Source: Aculops lycopersici
Taxonomy: Eukaryota > Arthropoda > Arachnida > Trombidiformes > Eriophyidae
DNA: 64,000 bases
Assembly (NCBI GenBank): GCA_015350385.1
Contig: WNKI01000001.1
Coordinates: 7,027,204-7,091,203 of the forward strand
Reading direction: 5' to 3'
The position numbers and the translations under genes are program-made. Shown here piece by piece: positions 51,817 to 63,908 of the stretch (its first letter is position 1; each line of letters begins with the position of its first letter). The notes under the pieces were generated by a model. That model saw only the letters and a list, made by a program, of their open reading frames with translations, was not told the origin of the DNA and ran no database searches.

Positions 51817-54800
51817 TGAGTGAGAGAGATAGCCTCAGTCGCATCTGGTGTCGTCTGGCCAACCAAACGCTTCAAGCGCACGAGATTTAATTGAACTTGA
51901 TCCAATTCAATTTGTTTTCTCCCTCTGGCCAGCCACTTGCTTTGTTGGCTTTTCTCAATGTATCCGGCTTCACTTCTATTGCTTGGCTTTAGCCACCAAA
52001 TGTCCATGGATATAAACGCGCGAGATCATTCATATGGTTTACACGGTTTTCACTAAGACAGGCATCGGCTCTACTGCTTGACCAGCTTTGGCCTTCGGTG
52101 CGAGCTGCAGCGACCACAATTGTCAAAGAATCGCAAAATAGTAGCAGTGGTGCATATGTAGGGTAGATATGCTCGAATTCATGAAAAAAGACAACTGGAC
52201 CCAAATTTAGCCTTGTCGAGGTTGTGTTGTTACAAGAAAAGTCACACCTTCTTTCAGACCAAAGCGCTAGGTGCACCACTATGCGCGCGTTACGCTCGCA
52301 CAACCTGCCACGGCTTAGTACCCATTAGATAGCCCGCGGTCAAGCTAGGTGTTTGTCGATCATGCACAGCTACGAGCTGGGGAGATGACACATTCTTGCT
52401 TGAAACGGCGTTGTCATAACAAAACTCAATTTGTTACCCACCTAGCCTGTGGTTTTACTTGGGCCCTCAAGTTAGTTCAAGTGGCTTGTATTTGCAGACT
52501 AACTCGCAACTTGAAAGGCTTCTGCCTCTGATGATTTCTTTACCTGACTCCGCGACTCTCACAATGCCTCTACTTGGAGCGCTCGTTACACCAGACTTTG
52601 GCTGGCTGCTGCGCGTATGTTGGCACCTAACTTGGGCTTGCAAATGGTCGCATTAGTGACCGCCTAGTGACTTAACAATGCAGTACCGTACAGTGGTCGT
52701 TGTTGCCGCCTCTGCTATCCGAGTCATGGTAAATTTGTTTCCCCGTGTGGTAGTCCACCAGATAAAATGAACACGCGAGATATCACAGCAGCCACGATTT
52801 CTAGTGCTCGCTTTCCCTTGTAACGTAGCGGTAGAAACGGAAGCAAGTGTCAGAACCAAATATAGCCACTTATACAGATGAAAGCGGCATTATTCTCTCA
52901 AGGGTCCGTCAGATTCACTTAGCTGCTTTTTCTTCTATTCTTATTCACCGGCACTAACCGTGTGACAAGACCGGGGGTACGGAAGCCTCAATCTAAAGTA
53001 GTGAACGACGAAAGGCCGAACAAGCTAAGTGCAACTACTAGCTTTCCAACGTTCGAAACTAACGCCACCAACGACTCGACCAACGCCAATGACTCACCAA
53101 CTCCTTCTAGACAATGTCAAGGAATGGCGACTAAAATACTTGAGTTGTCTTGACCAAGACGGTCGCTAAGGCCCCTTGAGAGTTGTCTAACAACGTAGCC
53201 CCTATCTAATTGCAGCCGCTGGCCAATTTTGGCTCATTCCGTCTGCTCGATGGCGAAAGATTGTTTTTTACCTTTGCTTCTCTTTTGTGTTTAGAATAAG
53301 AGGACAACAATATAATCCACTTGAGACCAGTGGTTGTTGTGAAGTCCCAATTTGACAACATTCTTGAACAGAGAGAATATTTTTGGCGAAAGATCTAATC
53401 GCTATTTTTGGATCGCCTGTCTACTGACAAGTAAGTTTAAGATGATACATCAGATTAGCCCATTAACAGCAAGGTGACAAATAACTTCAAGACTACCGTT
53501 GAACGACCATAACTAATCCAATTGGATTAATTACGTGCTCCTCAAATCGAGATATTCCTAGCATCGTCCTACTAACAACAATTGCTAATACTGCGACTTG
53601 ATTAGAGTGGAAGAGGCGAAGGCATTTTTCTCATCTGTGAATCTCTTCTGGCTCTATCGAAGGAAGAAAACCTTGTCTCAACTTGCTCTAATTATTTATC
53701 TCTCCCCCTTCTAATCAAATCAATTTGTTCTCTCCTTTCCGAAGAGAAGGAACTTTCCACAGCTAAAAAGCCCATAACCAGTGGAATATCTATTGCCTCC
53801 TTCATAGCTGTTATCTGTACCTCCCAAAATTGCAAGTACACATTTCTCAAGGTCTTGAGTGCAATTCAAGTTGACAGTTTCTATAAAAAGTGGAACTTTC
53901 ACGTAACTAAAAGATCGATAAAGTTTTCCAATTCTGAGCCGGAAGTTTGTTGTATGTATGGTTTTTGTTATTGTTGTAGCTGCTGCTACTACTACTACTA
54001 CTACTGTTGTTGTTGTTAGTGATGGTGGTTGTCTCATGGTAAGGTGAGCACCAAGTCTAGATTCAAACAAACATACGAACTAATCCTATGTCTACTATTT
54101 CGTGATCGTTCTAGCGCGAGAATTGCATTGCTTTCATGCGCCGATGTGACAAGCGCCTACTACTGTTGTCCCCTTGGTTTTGTTGTGTATATGTTCACTT
54201 CCCCTCTTCATGTGGACTTTCGGGACCAACACCAACTGCCTCTGGAGTTTCCACCCCAGAGGCAGTATTGTTGGTGGTGGCTTCTAATACGAGCACACGA
54301 TTTGCATTCCACGCTCATAGATTTACCCGATTGATCTGGATTAACTTGGCCATTAAGAAGCCAGTTGGAAGTTTGACTTTCTCGAAAGAAGCTCACTCTC
54401 GATTATCTAAACGTGTCCCTGTATATAGCCTTTTGACAGAGGCTGACGCTGCAATAATAATACTGCAACACACAATACGAATCTATCTCCTTTATCCTTC
54501 GATTTGAGTTCAAACTGAACAGACAACTTGAATGCCTATCGATGTTAAGGTGCCGCTTACCCATCTAATGCCAAATGTTGACTTGTGTACCCTTCCACTA
54601 GCTTGCCATCTTCTTTAAATTTTGCATAGAAAACCACTAGCACACCACCCTCCAGAAGGGCCATAAACAAGGTGATTTACAATGGGCCGCTGGGGACCCG
54701 TTTTAACTGGTTGCTTGCCTTCTCTCTAACACCCTCGAGAACAGCGAGCACTAGAACTAATAGAAATCATCTGAATTCTGGTGCTAGAACTCGCAAACGG

Positions 54801-57264
54801 TAAATCAGTGTCTAAGACTTTGCTTAGTGCCATGGAACGTGTGCTAGGTTCCAGGATTTTAAGCCCCAATATACCAGCTCAATTGATCAGCTGAGCTCAT
54901 CCAGGCTCAACTCGATTTTCGGCTCAACTCTCAGAGCTAGCGAAATGGATCCTACCATCGATGACTATGAATGCAATGGTTGGTGCTGCAGGTAATTGTT
55001 TGCTGTAGTATCAGTAGAAGACTTGAGAGCCGCCACCTTTGGCCTGGGTTCATGGGGGCCAAACAATTTATATGCAGGACGGATTTGGGGGCCATTGTTT
55101 AGATGGATAGATGGGTGGCTCTAAGGTAACCTCAACTTGCACAGGAGCTCCCTTTGAAAGAACGACGACAAGCTAACGATTAGGTCTCATGCATGCACAA
55201 GACTGAGATGCTATGCTGGGCCCTCTATTGTCGCTTAACTTTTCAGCGATACGCGCAAAGTAAATACAAAGAAATTGCATATACACTAACTAATATGGTA
55301 CCGCTTCGAGCTGATTGTTTGTGTGTAGGTACCTAGCTGCGGAAGCTCCATTCCACCGGATTGCGTATAAATTTTTGCACCCATCTTGTCGGGCCTCTGA
55401 AATTGTTATCCAACGGTTCCCACTCACTTCCCAGCAGACTCCCCGCTGTTTAGATGGGGAAGCCCAAGCGTTAGGCTGCAGCTTCACGGGCTCTAAGCGA
55501 CAACAGCGAGTTTCTTCCGCCATGGTGACTGACTGGCTATTCACAAGCATTACTAAACTACAACAATCGCCGCTTGATCTTTGCGCCCTAAAACCGTGGA
55601 CTCCTGCTAAAGGTTGCCACTTTAGACTAGCTTGCTGACTGGCTGGTTGGTTCGCTGGCGAGACCTCCGAGCAGATGAGCTAGCTAGCTACACATGGAGC
55701 TAGACAGTTTGAGCTGGGCGCTTGATTTCGCTAGATAAGGGTGCAGACAGGAGCTTTGGGGGTCGTCTCTGTCGCCATCATCGTCGACTTCGTTGGGCAG
55801 CACGTGCAACGAACTTGGTGCATTCGGTGGCGAATGCTGTTTCTAGACGCAAGCACTGCCACGTTTAGCGTTTAGGTGAATTGTTTTGTGGACTCGCTGC
55901 GTCGCTTATTCCTTTCTAACGGCTAGTAGGGGCCCTGGTAACAGTGGGGCTGCCGCCGCCGACGACGTCGTGCTCTAAACAATCAGGCGAAAGTGTACTG
56001 CACCAAGTCAACGGTGGCATCTGTGCTAGTGGTACTACTATAGCCAATTGGAAGCAGGTCGCTTAGGCCTTGGCTTTGTTTTTGTTTTTGAGCCAGAGCC
56101 ATATGAGCTTCGATCTTGGTAGCATCACAGTCGACGCTACTTTCCATGATGTCGGCCGTCTAAGGAAGGCGATGCGACTTCTTTCTTTCTCTCGTTTTCT
56201 TCCCTCTATGGTTCCTGCTCTGCCTATGTCAAAGGAAAGTCTGTTTTTAAATCTGGCACTGGGGACTGGCAGACCCAGGCGCCCAGTGGGCGATGCTCTC
56301 CTGCTCCTCGTGATGGGAACTTGCAGTTGTCTGACGACCGGTCGGTCGGTTCGCTGATCTTGGTGGAAATGCACGCCTTCTGCTAGTTGTTTCATTTCTT
56401 CTTATTTTCCTTTCTCCACCCACAAAGTCCTGAGCGAATCCTACATCTGATTCTGACATCTTCCTGATGACTGAGGGTTATGGCACGGCCCAGTAGGTTC
56501 GCCATCTGTGTGAGCTACAGGGCTAGAGTCTCGGTGGTGGCGGTGGCTGTGGCTGTGGCGCTCCTCAGTTGCGAGCTACACTTATGCACAATGTTGAAAT
56601 TCAGGACATAAAAGGGTTAAATGTTACACGCTGAATGCATCAGGCTATTGCCCTCTATTAAGCCAAACTCAGCATCATTTGGAACCAATTGAAACTTGCC
56701 CCAGTCTTGGAAGTGCTAATTCATTGCTTGGCTTGCCCTTGCCGGCACCGCTGCTAGTGACTGGCTGCGCAAAATTAAAAACCATTCGCCAGTCGGCCAG
56801 CCGATTGTCTATAATCTTGAAATATAGATAGAGCTCACCATTGGCTAGCTTTCTATTCGTATCATAACCTACCCATCTAAATGCTTGAATTTCTATTGCT
56901 TAGAATGGTCAATACTTTTGTGCTATCGAGTTGGGACCAGAAATTTGATTTTCTTTGTCGATTCTCAAAAACTGAGGAAAGGGTGAGTAAAAACGAGAGG
57001 ACAAGAGGCTACTCAATCGCAGCTGTCACTTTGGGCACCATAGTCTTTGTTGGTGTCTCAGGCTTCTCTAGATCCTTGCTTATCCCTTTCACATCTCTTA
57101 TTCTCCATAATATCCCCCCATTCTTTCTCACTTGGCTCCCTTCAGTTGATTCCATTGGGTTTCTATTTTTAAGAGGAATGCTAGCTCAAGAATCGGTCTC
57201 GAGCTCTAATACAAGAGGCTCTACTGGCCGGGAATCTTCAGTTGATTTATCTATTGAAACTTGA
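51817..57264. other. Non-coding, fifth part of the gene desert
   Basis: No gene is recognised. It holds a palindromic TAATCC site (53514-53529), a broken inverted repeat (54226-54274), an ACT run near 53985-54005, and a hydrophobic 127-codon frame (56881-57264) that I regard as chance. Confidence 0.6.
53514..53529. promoter_or_regulatory. Palindromic TAATCC-AATT-GGATTA site
   Basis: A perfect 16-base palindrome composed of two inverted TAATCC words, the target of K50 homeodomains (Otx, Bicoid, Goosecoid). The regulatory role is inference. Confidence 0.35.
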
Positions 57265-58030
57265 CTTAATGAGTTGCTGATTTGCTAAATAGCCAGTCCA
57301 CCGGCAAACTTTAGGTCAAGTTTCACAATACAATTTGTCATATTGATTATGGTCACACTTCATCTATGAAACATGTCATTTACAAGAGAGAATAATAATG
57401 GATTACGATTCAATGAATCGACTTGATATGTAAATCACGTGTCGAATGCAACGATAACGATATCGCAGAGAAGATGCAAACTGAGGCTCTTGGGGGCGAG
57501 TGAACAAAATTTGATATGAAAAAGTTCGCTCCTTTGTATCTCTTGATGTCAGAGAGGAGAAAAATCAAACATTTGTCGATTAGGCGCGAGAATTCAAACC
57601 AGTTGCGCAAGTTTTAACCAGTTCTGTACCAGAATGCGCAATAATTCGCTAACGAATTGTCAAGTGATTTTTCGAGGCCTCCGTATTAAGTGAACCGGTT
57701 TTCAATCCCGTCAAAAGGTTTCAATCCACATGTTGTGAATTTTAATGCAACGCGTTATCGCGAAATGCTATCGGTCATATTAACGACATAGTCCAGAATT
57801 ACAAAGGTCACAACTTCTAACCTAAAATACATATACAAGTCATCAATTTTAGATCAGTTTTTACACATCCAAATATCTAGCCAACTTGCAAAAGTAGTCT
57901 TTCTTTTCAACTATCGTCTGAAGCAGAAAGAAATCGGCCTTACTGAGGATAGATAACTAGTTGAAACTTTGTTGCAAAGCCTCAGAATGATGGATTCAAC
58001 AATCTTCCGCAGTATGAAGATTCAAGGTCA
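57265..58030. other. AT-richer patch within the desert
   Basis: Visibly richer in A and T than its surroundings and nearly free of the CTAG/GGCT words common elsewhere in the desert. No gene, repeat ends or domain recognised. It could be an old insertion. Confidence 0.4.
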
Positions 58031-61000
58031 ATTCGAGAAGATTCGATGACCGAAAACGTCAGCGTGACACCAAGATGCTTCCTTCAAGGCCGCCACTGCC
58101 GCCACAACAATTTGAACGGCGACGGCGGCCACCACCATCAAATTGAAGGAAGCAAGTTGAATTATCTTATCCGATTAATCTCTCACACCCATCAAGCGCT
58201 AAAGCCAAAGGATTCCATAGATAGCAAGAAGGGTCTAGCTCCCTTCTATCCAATTCAATGTCGACCGGCAATGCTAACCAAATGGCGGCTCGATACACAT
58301 GGATCATGAGAGCCACCGTGAAGAGGGAGAGGGGGAGATAATGATCAGTAGTAGAGGGTTGGCGGGACTGGCGAACTATCTCAACCGATTCGTCCTCATG
58401 TCATGGAGGAAGCTTCTGAGAGTTGGGGGCTCCCATTAACACCAGATCAGGAGAAACCCCGAGAGCCAATGAGACAACTTTGCCAACAGTCCTGAAGATC
58501 ATTGATTTTAATCATGCGTAAAGAAATAATGGAAGCTATCTAGCTAGAACTTCTATTCATATATGAAATTAATTGTCAGCTAGACACAAAAGTGCTGGCC
58601 TGTTTCACGTTTGCATTGCCTTAGAACCAGCGCTGTCATTCTCGAGAGATGAATCTTTGTGCTTTTGTCGCCTTCACTAAAGTTGGCTAGCCAGCTAGCC
58701 TGAGAAACCAAACCTAAGAACAATACAATACCAGCACTGGGGTGCAAATTCGAGCTCACGCTATGAATTTGCAAAGGTCAGCCCAATGAGCCGTTTTATG
58801 TACAACAATTGAAACAACGAGACAACTGGCGCGAATTAATATGACGTCCAGCCTTTCTCACTGTCATGCATCTATACGAGACAACCATTGATTATCATCC
58901 AAGGCTACCAAAGTAAAACAAGTCTCTGGCTATTATTCTTAGCGACCAAAATGAACAAATAGTTGTATGGTCTAGCGCGGAGTCGCAGATGCTCACCTTA
59001 CTATCCGTTAGGCTAAAGGCTTGCATGTACTCGTGCCTCAGCAACCAGAGAGGAAGCTTCGGCTGGCAGCAAAGGCAACTCACATAGCTGCGTCTGCATC
59101 TACTACAATCACCAGAGACACAAGACCACTACTAGATGTGGACGCGAGATCGGCTCTTGTTGAATTAGACAGCGAAAACAAGAAGAGCAACTCTATCGAC
59201 CGGGAACACAATCAGACAGGAAGTGAGAGCAAATAATCTGTATTCTGTTGGTGTTTTGTGCACTATCCAGTTTCAGCAGATAGACATGACAAAGATAAAT
59301 CTAATGCCTGACAATTTCACCATGCCACTGATCTGTTTGGATTAGCAACTGTCGCTTAGAAGATGGTGTAAACAGCAGCCACTAGCTTGAGCTACAAATT
59401 GTTAAATCAAAAGGCTGCCGCCAAACCAATGCCCTAAAAACAACCAATCGCTAGTTGTCTAACTAACCGACTAGCAGTAAAACATTGGAGTTAACAAGTA
59501 GGGACAAACAAAATGATCGGCAATTATTTGGTGCTAGAGACTGAGTTCAAAAGTTCTGTTGGTGAGCGTGAGGGCTTAATTATTAACCCTAAAGCACGCA
59601 AGGGAGTATTGAATTTGGTATGGGTCTACAGAGAGATTTGATATGACAAGATCGATAGAATAACGGAAGCGCGAGTTCAAATCGTGGGTGATTTTATCCC
59701 TCAATTGAATGTACTAGACTAGAAACACACATACAGTCTTCATGAAGCCAGTGGAAGTTGAGCCATCTGAGTGTCCCTTCCTCGACATCCCAACCAGGAG
59801 TTCGAACATGCCTCCGCTGGTTTGATCATAGCTAAGCATAAGAATAGAATGGCGAAAGGGCACACTAACTACTTCCGGGTCGAAGGCCAAGAGGCTAACT
59901 TGGACTTGTACTGGATGCAGTTGTCGTTGTTGTTGTTGCTACCGGGTGTTGTCCTTCGACGAATCGAGCCAACCCTTCTACTGCTGCTAGCTGAATTGCA
60001 TTCGAGGCACAATCGGCACCACTGATCGCATTAGTGGTGCAATTGTGTTAATTTCAACGACCATGGGGAGAAGTCAAGTATCACGCTCGTTGCCTTGACT
60101 TTGTTCTACCAAGTGTATGAAGCTCAACATAAGACTGCAAGTTACACTGGCCAGCCAACTAGCTTGCGTTTCTTAAGAGGCATGCTGGATGCTACTTTCG
60201 GGCCATTGTGGAATGCGTGAACAAGTTTGTTATATTGCCACTCGTCAGACTAGTGCCTCGACAGCAACTAGAAATCGAAATAAGAGAAAGCTATTGGATG
60301 TGAGTAGTACATCTTGGCTGGGACTGAACTGGTTTTTGGTGGACTAGCAAGCAGAAGCTACGATGTCATCAAATGCCACCAACATCGTCGATGGCCTAAC
60401 AAAGAGGCCGATGGACGCTTCCATCGCCACTAGCATCATTCAACCTCGGATAGTCAAACAGAAGCCGATGCAACGAGTGGGCAAGAATCAGAGAGAGAGG
60501 GAGAGAGAGAGACGGAGAGAAAAAACTGGCCACTACCTAGCGACTGGGTGACCAACTAGCTCGCTTGCTCGATAGCCATGTACATGTGTATTGTTTCAGT
60601 CGCTTGATCAAGTTCACATCGCAAGCCTAGGCCCCGGTTGCCTAGGGTGGTTGCTGGTACCACGTTCTATGTGCTCGTTTTTATTTGTGTGCCAGTCGGT
60701 CGACCAGCTAGCGCGACAGCAGCAACAACAATACCCAGTAGCACAGCGTTAGGGGCAGAAATGAGAACATCGTTGGCCACTTGTTAAATGGAGCTTCACA
60801 AAGCACACACCAAAACAAATAAATCGCTTCCATCTCAGCTACTGGCCAGTTGCTCAGCAGCTTCCTGGTTCATGGGCCAAGCTGAACAGTAAGCAAGGCC
60901 CATTCAGCCAGTTCAACAGTGACCACGCGCGACAAGCAAACCAACCGAGCAATGGGTTAGCCTACTTATCAAGCTGTAGCAACAGAAGTCAAGTTTGCGA

Positions 61001-63852
61001 TAGATAACCAGGGTGAGACACAGAGAGGTGGAGGCTAGTAGAACGGTAGAGACAATAGTGCAATAGGCGAGTTATCCGATCGGAAGAAATACACAATTTG
61101 AAGTTGAGTCGACCAGTGGCCAGAGCACACTAGTTGCAGTGGCAAACACGAATCCTCGGGCTTGTTTTTACACAATTCATTAAGTAATGAGCCCGGCAAC
61201 TGATTGTCGCTCCCTCTCTTTTCCTCTCTCCCCTCCTCTCGTTAAGGATTCGGAACGTGTGCCGGAAGTCGTGTGAATTCCTATTCCCAACAGAAGCGCG
61301 ACATTGAAAACCCCTAATCGGCTCATATCGACATGAATTTTGTATAGATTATCACAAGATGGCTCTTAGCTAGAGCAAGGGAGTAAGAATGAAACTCCTT
61401 TTTCATCACAGTCGGAACTAGGAGCTCAAAGAAACCAAACGATCTCACGTTATCGCTAAACAGGAAGGAAAGAGGGAACCGAAATTTCGCCAAGGCAGCT
61501 TGTTTGTTAACCATCTCGCTTGTCGTCGTTGTCTTTGTCGTATGTATGGGATTATATCATCTTGCTCCCTAAGCAACCTATGCGTCTATTGTGATCAAGC
61601 AAGGCCGTGTCCCGGCTGAAGGGTCGAGTTATAAGTGCTCCGAGTTATATGAGGGCGTCATTCGTACTCCTAGTCACAACCAACCAACTGACTAACCAAC
61701 AACAACAAAACAACCAACAACAATGCCACTAGATTTCGAGCACAAGGCCGCGCAGAGTTGTTGGCATTTGGGCAGACCAAACAGCAAAGCGGCTGGCCGG
61801 CCAAACCGGCGAGGAATATACGCGCACAACAATAACGAATCAAGTATTATGAGCGAGAGATATTGATCTCCCATGTAGGCTTTTGGGTCTGTCTCACGAC
61901 TAAGACTGCTGCCCACTGTGCGGGCCCCAAAAAGGAGGGGACCACCAACATTGAGATAGCAACGGATTTTTTGCGAGCTGGTGTGTGTCTTTGCCAAGCG
62001 AGTTACCAAAGTATGCTGCACAAGTGGCCGCGCCAACTGTCCATCTGCGCAAGTTGATATCTCGCGAGTCTCTACCTCGGCTCTCAGCCACGTTGGGTGT
62101 GTTTGTTTGCCAGGGGCAAGCGAGCTGGTGACCAACCACCCCGCTCGCCGAGCGCAGTAGCAACGGTGGCGCCAATTTCCACCTCGCTAACCAGACGGCT
62201 TACTAGCCTGACCGGCCGTCCAGTGAGTCGGTCGTCAGTCATAGACATTGCAGGCCAACTTCCGTTTTGCCAGCGAACAAAAAATACGAGTTGAAACGGG
62301 CTGACTGCAGTTTAGCCTCAAAGTTGAGAAGAGGGTAAAAGGGTACCGCACGGAACGGAGATGGACAACAACGGGATTGTGAGTAATTAAGCGGCTAACC
62401 AAGTGATTGGCTGCCACACCGCTGCAAGTCGAGATATAACTATCGCAACCGCAGCTACCTAAGATGGCTGCCTATAGAAGACGGGTTGAAATCATGGGAG
62501 CTCCATGTGCAATGGCAGTGACGGTAATCAGATGATAGCAATCGGTGGTCGTCTCAGTCGCCAGATTGACTGGGGCAGTTGTTGTCGTCGTCTTCGTGGC
62601 CACTGTGGCCACTGTGTATAGTGAGTGGGGGGAGAGAGGTCACGTTGGTAAAGTGAGCAGCTCAGATAGTCACAACAACAGAGAGATTTAGGCAGCAACA
62701 GTCAACTTTGACTGGACTTAAATACACTCCGTGCATTGTGTGCCCACATCTAGTTGGCTATCCACCCTCGTCATCGTGGTGGTAGTTGTCGCAGTCTGTG
62801 CCGGCGGCAAATCGACAATGACGAGCACAACGTGACTTCCGTCACAATACACCACTCACATTCGAAATGAAGACGACGACGACGACAACTACCATTGCGA
62901 CAACTGGAAAGCTAGTTTCAACAACAAATGATTGTCAATCAGTCTCTTGTAGGCTGATGGGCGCGGCAAGTGGTGGGCAAGCATTTCAACAAAACTAGGC
63001 TCAACTAGAAGCACCTCGCTTGACGAGGGTGCGCCTAACGAGTGAGTACGCATATGGTAAAATGAAACTATCCATTGCAGCGAGTCAACATATTGTACCC
63101 CTCCCCCTCCCGGTCCATCCATAGTCAAGAAGCCTGCAGCCGGTGGGGGTCATTGTTGGAGGCTACATGAGCATGCCACTACCCCGGTCCCTGCCACCAA
63201 CGCTCCACATTAGTTGGCGGTACTAGTTGGCGCTGTGTGTAATGCACGCCACGCACCTAGTGACCCTTTCCACTAAAATGCCTCCAACATGCATTCACTG
63301 TATCCTCGTTGGTCGAGACAGTGCAACTACTACTTCTACTACTACCATTACTACAACTACCACAACGAAGCCGAAACTGAAACTGAAGAGTTCCCCACTA
63401 GAGCCACTTGACTGACAGTTGACATTGACGAGCACAACACTCGTGTGTGCCGACAAACCAAAATCAACCATGCCTAGTTATATAAGCGTCACCGGAATTT
63501 CAACTAACAAGCTGAGCTGAATACGCGACGAGAATAGAGACGAGAATGGAGACGCTCCCCTCTAGACAAGAGGACGAGTTAGCTCGACATTGGAGGTGGC
63601 TAATTAACAACTAAACCAGTTACCAGCTAGTATCTGGAAACTGCTAATTGTAATTGAAGTGAGCGGCGCTGATGCAGTAAGTCTCAAGCTATAATCAAGC
63701 TTGAAGGAACGAAAATTACACTTGTCAACCTTTGTCTGCCCATAGAAGACTATGACATCGACGCTGGCGATGACTACGACTAAACTGTCGCCTTCATCGG
63801 CCAGTTGAGTTTGTTTTGTTTGTTTAGTTAGTTAGAATGGCAAATGGATTCA

Positions 63853-63855
<3 letters not shown>
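58031..63855. other. Non-coding, last part of the gene desert
   Basis: No gene is recognised. Inverted repeats at 58076-58154 and 60008-60047, and an interrupted GA stretch near 60489-60520. Short frames lack domains. Confidence 0.6.

Positions 63856-63908
<53 letters not shown>

Noticed and set aside
51289..52007. Long frames spanning the N gap
   Set aside because: They consist of translated N and GA repeat (alternating Arg-Glu or Ser-Leu), so they are not evidence of genes.
56881..57264. Hydrophobic 127-codon frame
   Set aside because: It has no domain or signal-anchor logic, and frames of this length are expected several times by chance in 34 kb.
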